This document shows positions 8,134 to 16,446 of a DNA stretch of 64,000 nucleotides, piece after piece. Made by a program: the position numbers and the translations under genes. This stretch comes from Aequorivita viscosa. GTDB lineage: Bacteria; Bacteroidota; Bacteroidia; Flavobacteriales; Flavobacteriaceae. The stretch lies in assembly GCF_900106795.1 (NCBI RefSeq), contig NZ_FNNS01000011.1:47620-111619 (forward strand), in the 5' to 3' direction. The notes under the pieces were generated by a model that worked only from the letters and a program-made list of their open reading frames with translations, made no database searches and was not told the DNA's origin. Within the stretch, counting starts at the first letter, position 1. Every line of letters starts with the position of its first letter.

Positions 8134-9186
8134 TTAAAACTTCAATAGCACTTGTTGCGCAGAGAATCCTGGGCCAAAACTAAGCATCAGGCCCAACTCT
8201 CCAGAATCAGGTTTTTTATCCATAAATCGTTCTAAAACATACAAAACAGTGGCGCTACTCATATTCCCGTACAATTTAAGTACTTCTTTAGTATCATCAA
8301 TGTTTTTGTTTAAAGTTCCAAATAAATCTTCTACAGTTTCCACGATTTTCCTTCCTCCTGGATGAAAAACGAGATGGTCGATGTCATTAATTTCCAGCTT
8401 GTTATTTTTAAGGAAAGGGTGAATAATTAACGGAAAATGTGCTGCTATTTTTTCAGGAACCGATTTATCAAGAATCATTTGGAGTCCTGAATTTACAAGT
8501 TTAAAGCCCATCATGTTGGTCGCATCATAAAAGTGATACATATCGTCTGCCAGAATTTCTGGTCCTGAGTCCGTTTCATTGGAAGACATTAAAACGCAAG
8601 CCGCACCGTCGCCAAAAATTGCAGCACTTACAATATTTACCATTGAAAAATCCTCGAGCTGAAACGTTGCTGTAGGCGCTTCTAAAGCAATTACAGCCGC
8701 TCGTTTTCCTGGGTTTGCTTTTAAAAAATTATTAGCATAAATAATCCCTGAAATACCAGCCGCGCAGCCCATTTCTGTAACAGGAAGGCGCACGATGTCC
8801 TGTTTCATTTTTAGTTCGTTAATTAAATAAGCATCAACAGAAGGAATCATAATTCCTGTACAGCTTACGGTAATTATGAAATCTACATCGGTTGGATTCC
8901 AATTTGCTTTATCTAAAGCTTTCTCAAGACATTGTTTCCCGAGTTTGGTAATCTCACGACTATAAATATCGTTCCTTTCTTGAAAACTGGTTTTGGTAAA
9001 CACATCTACAGGATCCATGATCGAGTACCGTTTGTCGACCGCAGCACTTTCAAAAATTTTTATAACCTTTCGCTGAAATCGACTGTCTTGGGCTTGCATC
9101 CATTGTTTTACAAAGGGAATTACCTCGGCAGTATTTCTGCTGTATTTGGGAAGTTGTTTGGCTACTGTGGTAATTTTAACGCTCAT
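8134..9186 (-). CDS. Type III polyketide synthase (chalcone/stilbene synthase fold)
   Basis: A 350-aa ketosynthase of exactly the family length when the start is MSVKITTVAK at 9186. That ATG overlaps the methyltransferase stop as ATGA, which favours it over the upstream in-frame ATG at 9231. The C-H-N triad is complete: Cys141 in MGCAAGISG, His275 in VFHPGGRK and Asn308 in LYGNMSSAT. The enzyme extends an acyl starter with malonyl units and cyclises it to a resorcinol or pyrone. Adjacent acyl-ACP genes suggest a fatty-acyl starter, as in bacterial alkylresorcinol and alkylpyrone synthases. Starter and ring type cannot be read from sequence. Confidence 0.93.
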   Translation of the reverse strand: MSVKITTVAKQLPKYSRNTAEVIPFVKQWMQAQDSRFQRKVIKIFESAAVDKRYSIMDPVDVFTKTSFQERNDIYSREITKLGKQCLEKALDKANWNPTDVDFIITVSCTGIMIPSVDAYLINELKMKQDIVRLPVTEMGCAAGISGIIYANNFLKANPGKRAAVIALEAPTATFQLEDFSMVNIVSAAIFGDGAACVLMSSNETDSGPEILADDMYHFYDATNMMGFKLVNSGLQMILDKSVPEKIAAHFPLIIHPFLKNNKLEINDIDHLVFHPGGRKIVETVEDLFGTLNKNIDDTKEVLKLYGNMSSATVLYVLERFMDKKPDSGELGLMLSFGPGFSAQQVLLKF

Positions 9187-9902
9187 ACATTTTTTTTGAG
9201 TATCCATTGGTAGCGATATGCCCAGCGCCAATGAATAGTACTTTTTTGATAATGAATATTCTTTGAAATAGTTTCAAGTTCCTGCTTTTTAAATCCGCGT
9301 GCTATTGAAATTAATCCGTCATGTTTGGCAGTGTTGGTCTTTAAAAATAAAGTACTCACAATTTTGAATAAGTTAAACGCCCATTTGTTTCTGTGTAAAT
9401 CATTTACAACAATCCCCAATCTCGATTTAGTTATAAGAACATTGAGAAAGCGTTCTATCTCTTTATTTGAAAAATGATGCAAAAACAGCGTACACAATGC
9501 AATATCGCAATTTGGAACCAATTTTTCACCTAAAAAAATGTCAACATTTTGAAAAGATATGTTTGAATACATACGACTTTTTTCTTCTGCCAATGCTAAG
9601 ATATTATGGTTGAAGTCTATGCCAATACATATAAAAGTAAAATTGTGCTTTTGTGCGAAATCACTGCATATACGAAGCATTTCGCCATCGCCACAACCAA
9701 CGTCCAGAATGACAATAGGTTTGTTTTTTGGAAGGGTTTTTAATAATTGTTGAATTCCTTCGATTGTAATATTATTTCCTCCTAACCATTTATTTACGAC
9801 TTTAAGGTCTTTTAGAAGATTTTTCATCTCATCTCCTTGAAAATCTAAATCGTCCATTATTTCTGACTGATTTGATCGGTATTTATTGTTAAATTCAATC
9901 AT
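9183..9902 (-). CDS. Class I SAM-dependent methyltransferase
   Basis: A 239-aa Rossmann-fold methyltransferase. Motif I is VILDVGCGDGEM (about 66-77), followed by the acidic motif II region and a UbiE-like LCTLFLHHFSN segment. It overlaps the oxidoreductase stop and the PKS start by 4 bases each, so translation is coupled on both sides. By position it resembles SrsB of Streptomyces griseus, which O-methylates an alkylresorcinol; acting on the ring product here is inferred. The first ATG is used; an ATG 15 codons in (MDDLDFQGDE) is an alternative. Confidence 0.85.
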   Translation of the reverse strand: MIEFNNKYRSNQSEIMDDLDFQGDEMKNLLKDLKVVNKWLGGNNITIEGIQQLLKTLPKNKPIVILDVGCGDGEMLRICSDFAQKHNFTFICIGIDFNHNILALAEEKSRMYSNISFQNVDIFLGEKLVPNCDIALCTLFLHHFSNKEIERFLNVLITKSRLGIVVNDLHRNKWAFNLFKIVSTLFLKTNTAKHDGLISIARGFKKQELETISKNIHYQKSTIHWRWAYRYQWILKKNV

Positions 9903-11026
9903 TTTGAAGGACTTCCGTGAGTTTTTTCAATAATTTTTGGCACCAATGCAGGAACTAAACTTGCGGCTGTAAATCCAATTTTTGCGGTACTCGGATTCAT
10001 TATAATGCGTTGAATAAACCTTCCGGTTTTTAATCTATCGCCAAATTCCTGTTGCCAATGAATTGTGTACTTTAGTTCAAGTTTGTTTCTATCAAAATCA
10101 TTATTCTTAAAGGCATCTAAGAATAAATCTGAGAAGATTTGAGAACTTCTTATAGCCATTGCCATTCCATTTCCACACAGAGGGTGAATTAGCCCTGCAC
10201 TATCGCCAATCATAAATATATGGTTTTCGACAGGTTTTTTTCTTTGAAAAGATATCTGACTAATACTTAAGGGTTTTTCAAATATTGGATTGGCTTCTTC
10301 AAAAAACGATTTTAAATACGGGTTTTTAGATAGTGCTGTATTTTGGAAGGTTTCAATATTTTTATGTTCTTTAAAAGATTTAAATGTAGCTAAGTAGCAG
10401 GCATTAACCGCATTTGTTTCTGTTTTACTCAAGCCACAATATCCACCTTTGAACGTATGTAGGGCTACTGTATCTTCAGGAAAATCGTAATCATAATGCG
10501 CTTTTACGGCTAGCCAAGGAGAGCGTTGCGACATAAATTTCCGATTTAGAAATGAATCAATATTAGATCTTTTTCCGAACGCTCCAATTACGAAACTTGC
10601 TTTTAAATTTGCTTTTCCTTTGGTTGTGATATCAAAATGGTTGTTTTGAAAACTCACTTGTTCAACTGTATCAAATAAAAATTCGATTTTATTCTGTAAT
10701 GACTTGAAAAGAAGGTTGTCAAAGGCATATCGGCTAAGTCCGAACCCGCCTAGGGGTAGTTTTACGTTAATTGGAATTCCTTTTAAATCAGTTAATTGAA
10801 ATTTAGATATTTGCTTCGCCCCTACTGAGAACGGATCAATTTTCAGGGAGTTTAAATACGGTAAAATCTCGTTGCTAACATATTCTCCACATACTTTATG
10901 ATGTGGATATTCATTTTTTTCGATCAAACAAATTTTCAAATTATTAGTGGCAAGTCGTAATGCCGTGGTAAGCCCTGCAAGACCTCCACCAATAATAACA
11001 ATATCCCACTTTGCTTGATTTACCAT
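9899..11026 (-). CDS. FAD-dependent oxidoreductase/monooxygenase (UbiH/geranylgeranyl reductase-like)
   Basis: A 375-aa flavoprotein, the first gene of the PKS operon. It has the N-terminal FAD motif VIIGGGLAGL, the KVCGE segment typical of this family, and the second FAD motif in IGDSAGLIHPLCGNG. The start MVNQAKWDIV at 11026 is preferred because the longer frame from 11080 would run through the ompA terminator hairpin. In the analogous srsABC operon a flavoprotein hydroxylates the methylated resorcinol to a quinone; a comparable ring hydroxylation is inferred here. A reductase acting on an acyl chain is the main alternative. Confidence 0.85.
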   Translation of the reverse strand: MVNQAKWDIVIIGGGLAGLTTALRLATNNLKICLIEKNEYPHHKVCGEYVSNEILPYLNSLKIDPFSVGAKQISKFQLTDLKGIPINVKLPLGGFGLSRYAFDNLLFKSLQNKIEFLFDTVEQVSFQNNHFDITTKGKANLKASFVIGAFGKRSNIDSFLNRKFMSQRSPWLAVKAHYDYDFPEDTVALHTFKGGYCGLSKTETNAVNACYLATFKSFKEHKNIETFQNTALSKNPYLKSFFEEANPIFEKPLSISQISFQRKKPVENHIFMIGDSAGLIHPLCGNGMAMAIRSSQIFSDLFLDAFKNNDFDRNKLELKYTIHWQQEFGDRLKTGRFIQRIIMNPSTAKIGFTAASLVPALVPKIIEKTHGSPSK

Positions 11027-11043
11027 TACGCGGATTAAAGCTA

Positions 11044-11077
11044 ATAAAAAATCCCGACCTAGCGTAGATCGGGATTT
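11044..11077 (-). terminator. Terminator between ompA-like gene and the PKS operon
   Basis: AAATCCCGA (11049-11057) pairs with TCGGGATTT (11069-11077). On the minus strand the stem is followed directly by a run of T. It follows the OmpA-type gene by 21 bases, and its T-run ends about 20 bases before the start of the FAD oxidoreductase gene. No separate promoter could be placed in the space left. Confidence 0.85.
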
Positions 11078-11097
11078 CAATGTTTTTTTATTAAAAC

Positions 11098-11805
11098 TTA
11101 GTTTCCTGCTTCTTTTTGAGCGTCGCTTTTCATTTTTTCATTCGGAACAATGGCAAGATTCACACGACGGTTTTTAGCGCGACCTTCTGCAGTACTATTA
11201 TCTGCAATAGGAGCTTCTTCTCCGTACCAGTTTGTTGTAAAACGTCCTGCGCTTAGTCCTTTTGTTTGCACAAAATAGTTAGTTACAGACATAGCACGAT
11301 TTTTTGACAATGTCATGTTCATCGCGTCGGCACCAACACTATCAGTATGTCCTACTACAAGAACGTTTGTGTCAGGATACTCACGTAGCACTCGCGCCAA
11401 CTTATCTAAAGTTTCTTGAGATTTTGCATTTACATTATATTTTGCAGTATCAAAATAAACACCACTGTTTTCGTCGAATGTGACTACAATACCGTCATCA
11501 ACCCGTTCTACTTGTGCGCCAGGAATTTCGTTTTCAATCTGTTGTGCTTGTCTATCCATTTTGTCACCAATAAGCACCCCAGCCGTTCCTCCTACTACTC
11601 CACCGATTACTGCACCAATAGCGCCGTTACCGCCTTTACCAACATTATTTCCGAGGATAGCCCCTAGAATCGCACCGCTACCTGCTCCTATAACAGCACC
11701 TTTTTGTTTGTTGTTAGCATTTTTTGTAGCCTCACAGCTCGCAAAACTTGTAATTAGTGTGAAAGCAAGAAATAATACACCTACTTGTTTTAAAGTCTTT
11801 TTCAT
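11098..11805 (-). CDS. OmpA-family lipoprotein with glycine-zipper domain
   Basis: A 235-aa outer-membrane-anchored, peptidoglycan-binding protein. An N-terminal signal and lipobox (ITSFASC, Cys about 24) are followed by a Gly/Ala-rich zipper (about 36-82). A complete C-terminal OmpA domain follows, with TDSVGADAMNMTLSKNRA and the GRAKNRRV arginine motif. The layout matches YiaD-type lipoproteins. It follows the lipocalin gene by 77 bases in the same direction, so the two may share a transcript ended by the hairpin at 11044-11077. Confidence 0.92.
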   Translation of the reverse strand: MKKTLKQVGVLFLAFTLITSFASCEATKNANNKQKGAVIGAGSGAILGAILGNNVGKGGNGAIGAVIGGVVGGTAGVLIGDKMDRQAQQIENEIPGAQVERVDDGIVVTFDENSGVYFDTAKYNVNAKSQETLDKLARVLREYPDTNVLVVGHTDSVGADAMNMTLSKNRAMSVTNYFVQTKGLSAGRFTTNWYGEEAPIADNSTAEGRAKNRRVNLAIVPNEKMKSDAQKEAGN

Positions 11806-11882
11806 TTTAAGTTTTTTAATTTGTTATGATTTAGCTCTGTGATTGGAGCCGTAGTTTTAATTTTTATTTGAAAGTATAAATT

Positions 11883-12362
11883 TTACTCTTCTATTTTAGA
11901 GAAGTCCATTTTAATTTTAAATGGTTCGCCGTCTAAAGTCACAGTTTGCTCCCAACGCATATTGTTGTCGCTTAATTGAGCCAAACGCAGTCTAAATCCG
12001 GATTTATCAGCTGAATTTCCTTTTGCATCAGTTGGTTTTACTATAAAATCGTATAAACCAGAGGCAGGATCGATTTCAACTATTGTAAAAATGAAGTTTC
12101 GTTCACCAGTAGGACAATCGGGATTGTCGATTGAATATCTTCCGGTATTGTTATTGGGGATAAATCTCCAGGTACTTCCTTCGAAACATTCTGCAGACGT
12201 GTCGTTGAAAACAGTAACATTAAAGGTTCCAGACTTGTTGTAAGAAATTTCGTCCAAGTTCCAGTAGCCTTTAATAACTTTTTTAGATTCCTGAACTGTC
12301 TTAGGGGGTCCGCACGCAATTGATGTGGCAGCAATAAGTGCCAAAATTAAAAACTTCTTCAT
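11883..12362 (-). CDS. Lipocalin-like lipoprotein
   Basis: A 159-aa protein starting at MKKFLILALIAATSIACG with a lipoprotein signal (Cys 17). The mature part begins IKGYWNLDEISYN, the GxW signature of lipocalin-like proteins in Bacteroidota, and continues as predicted beta strands. Two cysteines around 57-76 (SAECFEGS and NPDCPTGE) could form a disulphide. The ligand is unknown. An upstream ATG at 12416 lies across a hairpin terminator and is rejected as start. Confidence 0.8.
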   Translation of the reverse strand: MKKFLILALIAATSIACGPPKTVQESKKVIKGYWNLDEISYNKSGTFNVTVFNDTSAECFEGSTWRFIPNNNTGRYSIDNPDCPTGERNFIFTIVEIDPASGLYDFIVKPTDAKGNSADKSGFRLRLAQLSDNNMRWEQTVTLDGEPFKIKMDFSKIEE

Positions 12363-12381
12363 TTTTTTAGATTGTGTTAAT

Positions 12382-12418
12382 TTATAAAAAAGGTAACCAC
12401 AATGCCCTATGGTCACCT
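12382..12418 (-). terminator. Terminator or leader hairpin upstream of lipocalin gene
   Basis: On the minus strand AGGTGACCA pairs with TGGTTACCT (one G-U pair; plus-strand arms 12391-12399 and 12410-12418), followed by TTTTTT. It lies about 83 bases after the DUF1328 gene and only about 20 bases before the lipocalin start, so it could end the former transcript or act as an attenuator in the latter's leader. Confidence 0.7.
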
Positions 12419-12500
12419 AAAATTGAAAATTGATATCTTAAATCAATGGGCATTAATTTGAGTAGTTTCTTTTTTGAATTAGAATATTTTCAATTCTATT

Positions 12501-12662
12501 CTATCTTCTAAATAGACTAGATAGTAAAGAAAGCACCAATAGAACTAAGAATATCCAAAAGATAATCATTGCAATGTCGGTTGCTCCTTCGGCAATGCCT
12601 CCAAATCCAAAAATTGCAGCAATAATTGCTATAACAAGAAAAATAACGATCCAACGTATCAT
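12501..12662 (-). CDS. DUF1328-type small membrane protein (YtjA-like)
   Basis: A 53-aa protein starting [21 protein letters not shown], then [11 protein letters not shown], a second hydrophobic helix and a basic end (SLFRR). This two-helix pattern, with FGFGGIA followed by A-I, is the DUF1328 family of small inner-membrane proteins, often induced by stress. Function is unknown. It is transcribed in the same direction as its neighbours, with a hairpin terminator 83 bases downstream. Confidence 0.8.
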   Translation of the reverse strand: MIRWIVIFLVIAIIAAIFGFGGIAEGATDIAMIIFWIFLVLLVLSLLSSLFRR

Positions 12663-12761
12663 AATATATAAGGTTTTAGTGATTAGTATGCCACTAAAGT
12701 AAATAACAAACCACTTTGGTTAATATTATTTATATTAAGTTTAACTAGAAACGTTAAACAA

Positions 12762-14771
12762 TTAGTAAGATAATAGGTTTAATAGTTCTTTTTTAAACTT
12801 TTCTTTAGGAAGATAGTTTGATTCTAACGATGCAGCAAATGGGATTGGAGTTTCTAAACTGGCGACTCTTTTAACGGGCGCATCAAGATCTTCAAAACAA
12901 TTTTCCATAATCATCGCCGAAATATCTGAAGCTATTCCTCCAAACATAGAGTCTTCTTGAAGTATTATTACTTTCCCTGTTTTTTTAACAGATTGGTAAA
13001 TAGCCTGAATATCTAATGGAACTAGAGTTCTTAAATCAATAAGGTCTGCGCTAATATTATCCTGTTGCTCTAATGTTTCCAGTGCCCAATGTACACCGGC
13101 GCCATACGTTATTATTGTAACATCTGTTCCTTCTTTTAAAACCGCTGCTTTTCCTAATGGAATTGTGTAATAATCGGTTGGTACATCTTGACGAATACTT
13201 CGATACAATGCTTTATGCTCAAAGAACATTACAGGGTTTGGATCTTCAATACTACTAGCCAATAAACCTTTAGCATCGTACGGGAAAGCTGGATAAACTA
13301 CTTTTAATCCCGGTGTATGAGTAAACCAAGCTTCGTTTGTCTGGCTGTGAAAAGGTCCGGCTCCTACTCCTGCACCACAAGGCATTCGCACAACAACATC
13401 TGCATTTTCACTCCATCGGTAGTGGCTTTTTGCCAATAAGTTTACAATTGGATTAAAGCCAGACGAAACAAAATCTGCAAATTGCATTTCTACAACAGCC
13501 TTAAAGCCATTAATAGAAAGACCCATTGCCGCCGATACAATTGCCGATTCACATATAGGAGTGTTTCGGACTCTTTCCTTTCCAAAAGCTTCTACAAAGC
13601 CTTCAGTTATTTTAAAAACACCTCCATATTCAGCAACGTCCTGTCCCATAATAACAAGATTGTCGTGACGCTCCATAGCTTGTTTTAAACCTTGGGAAAT
13701 TGCGTCTATAAATCGGATATTTTCTGTTTCTGAATTTTCCTTAAATTCCTGATGATTAAATTCTTTGTACACATCATTTAACTCGTTGCTTATAGGTGAC
13801 TCTATTGTAGGTTCGGCAAATGCTAGGTCTAAATTTTCATCAATTTCTTGCTTAAATTCAGCTCTATAGGTTTCAATTTCTTCTTCAGAAATAATTCCTT
13901 CAACCAATAAATACTGTTCAAAATTAATCAACGGATCGCGCAATCCCCATTCATCAATAAGGTAGGTTGGTACGTATTTAGTGCCACTTGCTTCTTCGTG
14001 ACCGCGCATTCTAAAGGTTTTAAACTCCAATAAAACTGGGCGTGGATTTTCCCTCATGCTTTCCACAATATTGTTTAATGTGGTGTAAACTTCAAGAATA
14101 TTATTACCTTCAATGATATGCGACTCCATTCCGTAGCCCTTTCCACGATCTGCAATATTTTCGCAGTTGTATTGCTCGTTACTCGGTGTTGATAGTCCGT
14201 AACCATTGTTTTCCACACAAAATAAAACGGGTAATTGCCATACAGATGCTACGTTTAAAGCTTCGTGAATATCACCTTCGCTTGTACCACCTTCACCAGT
14301 AAAAACCGCACAGACCTTATTATTGTTCTTTAGTTTATTAGCTAAGGCAATTCCATCGGCTATTCCAAACTGAGGTCCTAAATGTGAAATCATTCCAACA
14401 ATGTTAAACTCTTGGGTTCCAAAGTGGAAACTACGATCACGGCCTTTTGTAAAGCCATTTGCTTTTCCTTGCCATTGGGAGAAAAGTCGGTATAACGGAA
14501 TTTCCCGCATGGTAAATATAGCCAAGTTTCGGTGCATAGGCAGGATATATTCGTCCTTGTCTAATACTGCCGCAACCCCAACAGATATTGCTTCTTGCCC
14601 TATTCCGCTAAACCATTTTGAAACCTTTCCTTGCCGAAGCAGGATAAGCATTTTCTCTTCAATCATTCGTGGCTTTAGCATGCCTCGATAGAGCATTTTA
14701 AGGGTTTCGTCGTCCAGATCCTTTCTGTCGTAATCAAATAGTATATTTGGGGAAATCTCGGGTTTCATCAT
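12762..14771 (-). CDS. Branched-chain 2-oxoacid dehydrogenase E1, alpha and beta fused
   Basis: A 669-aa single-chain thiamine diphosphate dehydrogenase. Residues about 20-330 are E1-alpha, with the ThDP motif GEGGTSEGD...ENNGYG. A linker at about 330-350 leads to E1-beta (about 350-669), with GQDVAEYGGVFKITEG and the RMPCGAGVGAGPFHSQ segment. Such fusions are common in Bacteroidota. The enzyme decarboxylates 2-oxoacids from Val, Leu and Ile and feeds acyl-CoA into iso-branched fatty acid synthesis. E2 and E3 are not in the window. Branched-chain versus acetoin or pyruvate specificity is assigned from overall resemblance, not tested. Confidence 0.88.
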   Translation of the reverse strand: MMKPEISPNILFDYDRKDLDDETLKMLYRGMLKPRMIEEKMLILLRQGKVSKWFSGIGQEAISVGVAAVLDKDEYILPMHRNLAIFTMREIPLYRLFSQWQGKANGFTKGRDRSFHFGTQEFNIVGMISHLGPQFGIADGIALANKLKNNNKVCAVFTGEGGTSEGDIHEALNVASVWQLPVLFCVENNGYGLSTPSNEQYNCENIADRGKGYGMESHIIEGNNILEVYTTLNNIVESMRENPRPVLLEFKTFRMRGHEEASGTKYVPTYLIDEWGLRDPLINFEQYLLVEGIISEEEIETYRAEFKQEIDENLDLAFAEPTIESPISNELNDVYKEFNHQEFKENSETENIRFIDAISQGLKQAMERHDNLVIMGQDVAEYGGVFKITEGFVEAFGKERVRNTPICESAIVSAAMGLSINGFKAVVEMQFADFVSSGFNPIVNLLAKSHYRWSENADVVVRMPCGAGVGAGPFHSQTNEAWFTHTPGLKVVYPAFPYDAKGLLASSIEDPNPVMFFEHKALYRSIRQDVPTDYYTIPLGKAAVLKEGTDVTIITYGAGVHWALETLEQQDNISADLIDLRTLVPLDIQAIYQSVKKTGKVIILQEDSMFGGIASDISAMIMENCFEDLDAPVKRVASLETPIPFAASLESNYLPKEKFKKELLNLLSY

Positions 14772-15001
14772 TTATAATTTAAAGTTCAAATGTAGAAAAA
14801 AAGCTGAAGGTTTGCATGTTTTAGTCAGTATATAAATTCATTCTTATAAAGGAATATTTCTGTGGGCGTAAAGGGCTTCAAAAACAAAATACAAATTGGT
14901 AACTTGAACACTTTATATTCTATCCTAAAGCTTATATTTACAGTTTGCGAATAGATAAATCGCCATAAAATGTGGCTTTTCAATTAAAGGAATGAAATTA
15001 A

Positions 15002-15009
15002 TATCTTTG
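15002..15009 (+). promoter_or_regulatory. -7 promoter element of the 2OG-oxygenase gene
   Basis: TATCTTTG matches TAnnTTTG, 19 bases before ATG 15029. No clear -33 TTTG is seen at the usual distance. The rest of the 257-base divergent spacer (14772-15028) shows no other defined site. Confidence 0.65.
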
Positions 15010-15028
15010 TAAGATAAAATTGTACAAT

Positions 15029-15979
15029 ATGAATAATATCCCGAGTGTAAATTTGGCTGATTTTCTTTCTGAAGATCCAAAACGAAAGCAGAAGTTTGTA
15101 GACGAAATAGGAAAAGCTTATGAAGAAATAGGATTTGTATCATTAAACAACCATTTTTTAAGTGATGAGTTGGTGGACGAACTCTATAAAGAAGTTAAAG
15201 GATTTTTTGCCCTTCCGCTAGAAACTAAGAAAAAATATGAAATTGAAGGCTTAGGCGGACAGCGTGGATATGTTTCTTTCGGAAAGGAACATGCAAAAGG
15301 TAAAAAAGAAGGAGATTTAAAAGAATTCTGGCATTTTGGTCAAGAACCATCTGAAGATGCCAATTTATCCGACACCTATCCCGATAATGTTGAAGTGGAA
15401 GAACTTCCAGATTTTAATAAAACAGGGATGGAAGCCTACAGAATGTTAGAAAAAACGGGCGTTTATGTGTTGCGGGCATTGGCTCTGTATATTGGTCTTG
15501 ATGAGTTTTATTTTGACCATTGGGCAGCAAACGGTAATAGTATTTTACGACCAATTCACTACCCTCCTATTACCGAAGAACCAAAAGGTGCTGTAAGAGC
15601 TGGAGCTCATGGCGATATAAACTTGATAACATTATTAATGGGTGCGTCGGCTGGCGGACTTCAAGTGTTAAGGAAAGATGGAGAGTGGATCGACGCGATA
15701 CCAAAAGAAGATGAATTGGTTATTAATGTAGGTGATATGCTTGAACGGCTCACAAATAACAAACTACGTTCAACGATACACCGCGTTGTAAACCCACCAA
15801 AAGAAGAATGGGGAAGCCCTCGGTACTCTATCCCTTTCTTTATGCACCCGCGCAGCGATATGAAATTAAACTGTTTGGAAAAATGTATTGATGACGAACA
15901 TCCAAAAGCTTACGACGATATTACCGCTGGTGAATTTTTACACCAAAGATTAGTAGAAATCGGACTTATAAAAAAGTAA
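15029..15979 (+). CDS. 2-oxoglutarate/Fe(II) oxygenase, isopenicillin N synthase-like
   Basis: A 316-aa double-stranded beta-helix oxygenase. The N-terminal non-haem dioxygenase domain (IPSVNLADFLSEDP, about 3-16) precedes the catalytic core. The iron ligands are His and Asp of GAHGDINLIT and the distal His of STIHRVVNP; the co-substrate Arg is in SPRYSIPFF. ATG 15029 is preferred over an in-frame TTG at 15020 because it sits at proper distance from the -7 element. It resembles oxygenases acting on small molecules; the substrate is unknown. The next gene starts 28 bases downstream. Confidence 0.9.
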   Translation: MNNIPSVNLADFLSEDPKRKQKFVDEIGKAYEEIGFVSLNNHFLSDELVDELYKEVKGFFALPLETKKKYEIEGLGGQRGYVSFGKEHAKGKKEGDLKEFWHFGQEPSEDANLSDTYPDNVEVEELPDFNKTGMEAYRMLEKTGVYVLRALALYIGLDEFYFDHWAANGNSILRPIHYPPITEEPKGAVRAGAHGDINLITLLMGASAGGLQVLRKDGEWIDAIPKEDELVINVGDMLERLTNNKLRSTIHRVVNPPKEEWGSPRYSIPFFMHPRSDMKLNCLEKCIDDEHPKAYDDITAGEFLHQRLVEIGLIKK

Positions 15980-16007
15980 CCGTTAGCAGTAGCATTAGTC
16001 AAAAAAC

Positions 16008-16352
16008 TTGAAACCAGAAACAGTGACATCGTTAGAAGACCAGTTAAAAAATTTATTTCCGGAACACGAACCAAGTAAGGAGACAGAGATCACAGAAGAA
16101 CCAACCATTTGGCTTCAGGACGATCCCTTACTATGCAAGTATGAAAAGCGTAAAGGAAAACCAATTACGATTATTGAAGGATATAACGGGGCCGACAAGG
16201 ATTTTAAGATTCTTGCCAAAGAAATAAAACAACTATTAAGCGTAGGCGGAAGTTTTAAAAATGAACAAATTATAATCCAAGGCGATTACCGAGATAAAAT
16301 TATGCAATTCCTTAAAGATAAGGGATTCAGCGTGAAACGAGTTGGAGGGTGA
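16008..16352 (+). CDS. SUI1/eIF1-like translation initiation factor (YciH family)
   Basis: A 114-aa protein with a SUI1 domain at about residues 43-114. Signature pieces are KRKGKPITIIEGY, LAKEIKQLLSVGGSFKNEQIIIQGD and a C-terminal FLKDKGFSVKRVGG. The N-terminal 40 residues are acidic and probably flexible. The frame has no ATG before the domain and a TAG at 15996-15998, so TTG at 16008 is the only reasonable start (GTG 16023 is a weaker option). Bacterial homologues influence initiation fidelity. A short CAGT-type repeat precedes it. Confidence 0.88.
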   Translation: MKPETVTSLEDQLKNLFPEHEPSKETEITEEPTIWLQDDPLLCKYEKRKGKPITIIEGYNGADKDFKILAKEIKQLLSVGGSFKNEQIIIQGDYRDKIMQFLKDKGFSVKRVGG

Positions 16353-16430
16353 ATCAGTAATTCAGCATTCAGTGAGGCAGTAATTAGTTAGGTTGACAGC
16401 TCATAAACTTTAGATTATAAACGCATAACC
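16352..16430 (+). repeat. CAGT-rich degenerate spacer repeat
   Basis: The 94-base gap between the SUI1 and phosphorylase genes is built from variants of CAGTAATTCAGCATTCAGT. Similar CAGT-containing strings lie at 15982-16000 and 21340-21370, each directly before another gene with a TTG start. No stem-loop or promoter was recognised. Confidence 0.5.
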
Positions 16431-16446
16431 TTAAAAAAAAAGCATT

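Noticed and set aside
5114-11026. Reading the operon as a flexirubin or dialkylresorcinol (dar) cluster
   Set aside because: Those pathways use DarA/DarB-type enzymes and aryl polyene genes, which are absent. The ring-forming enzyme here is a type III PKS.
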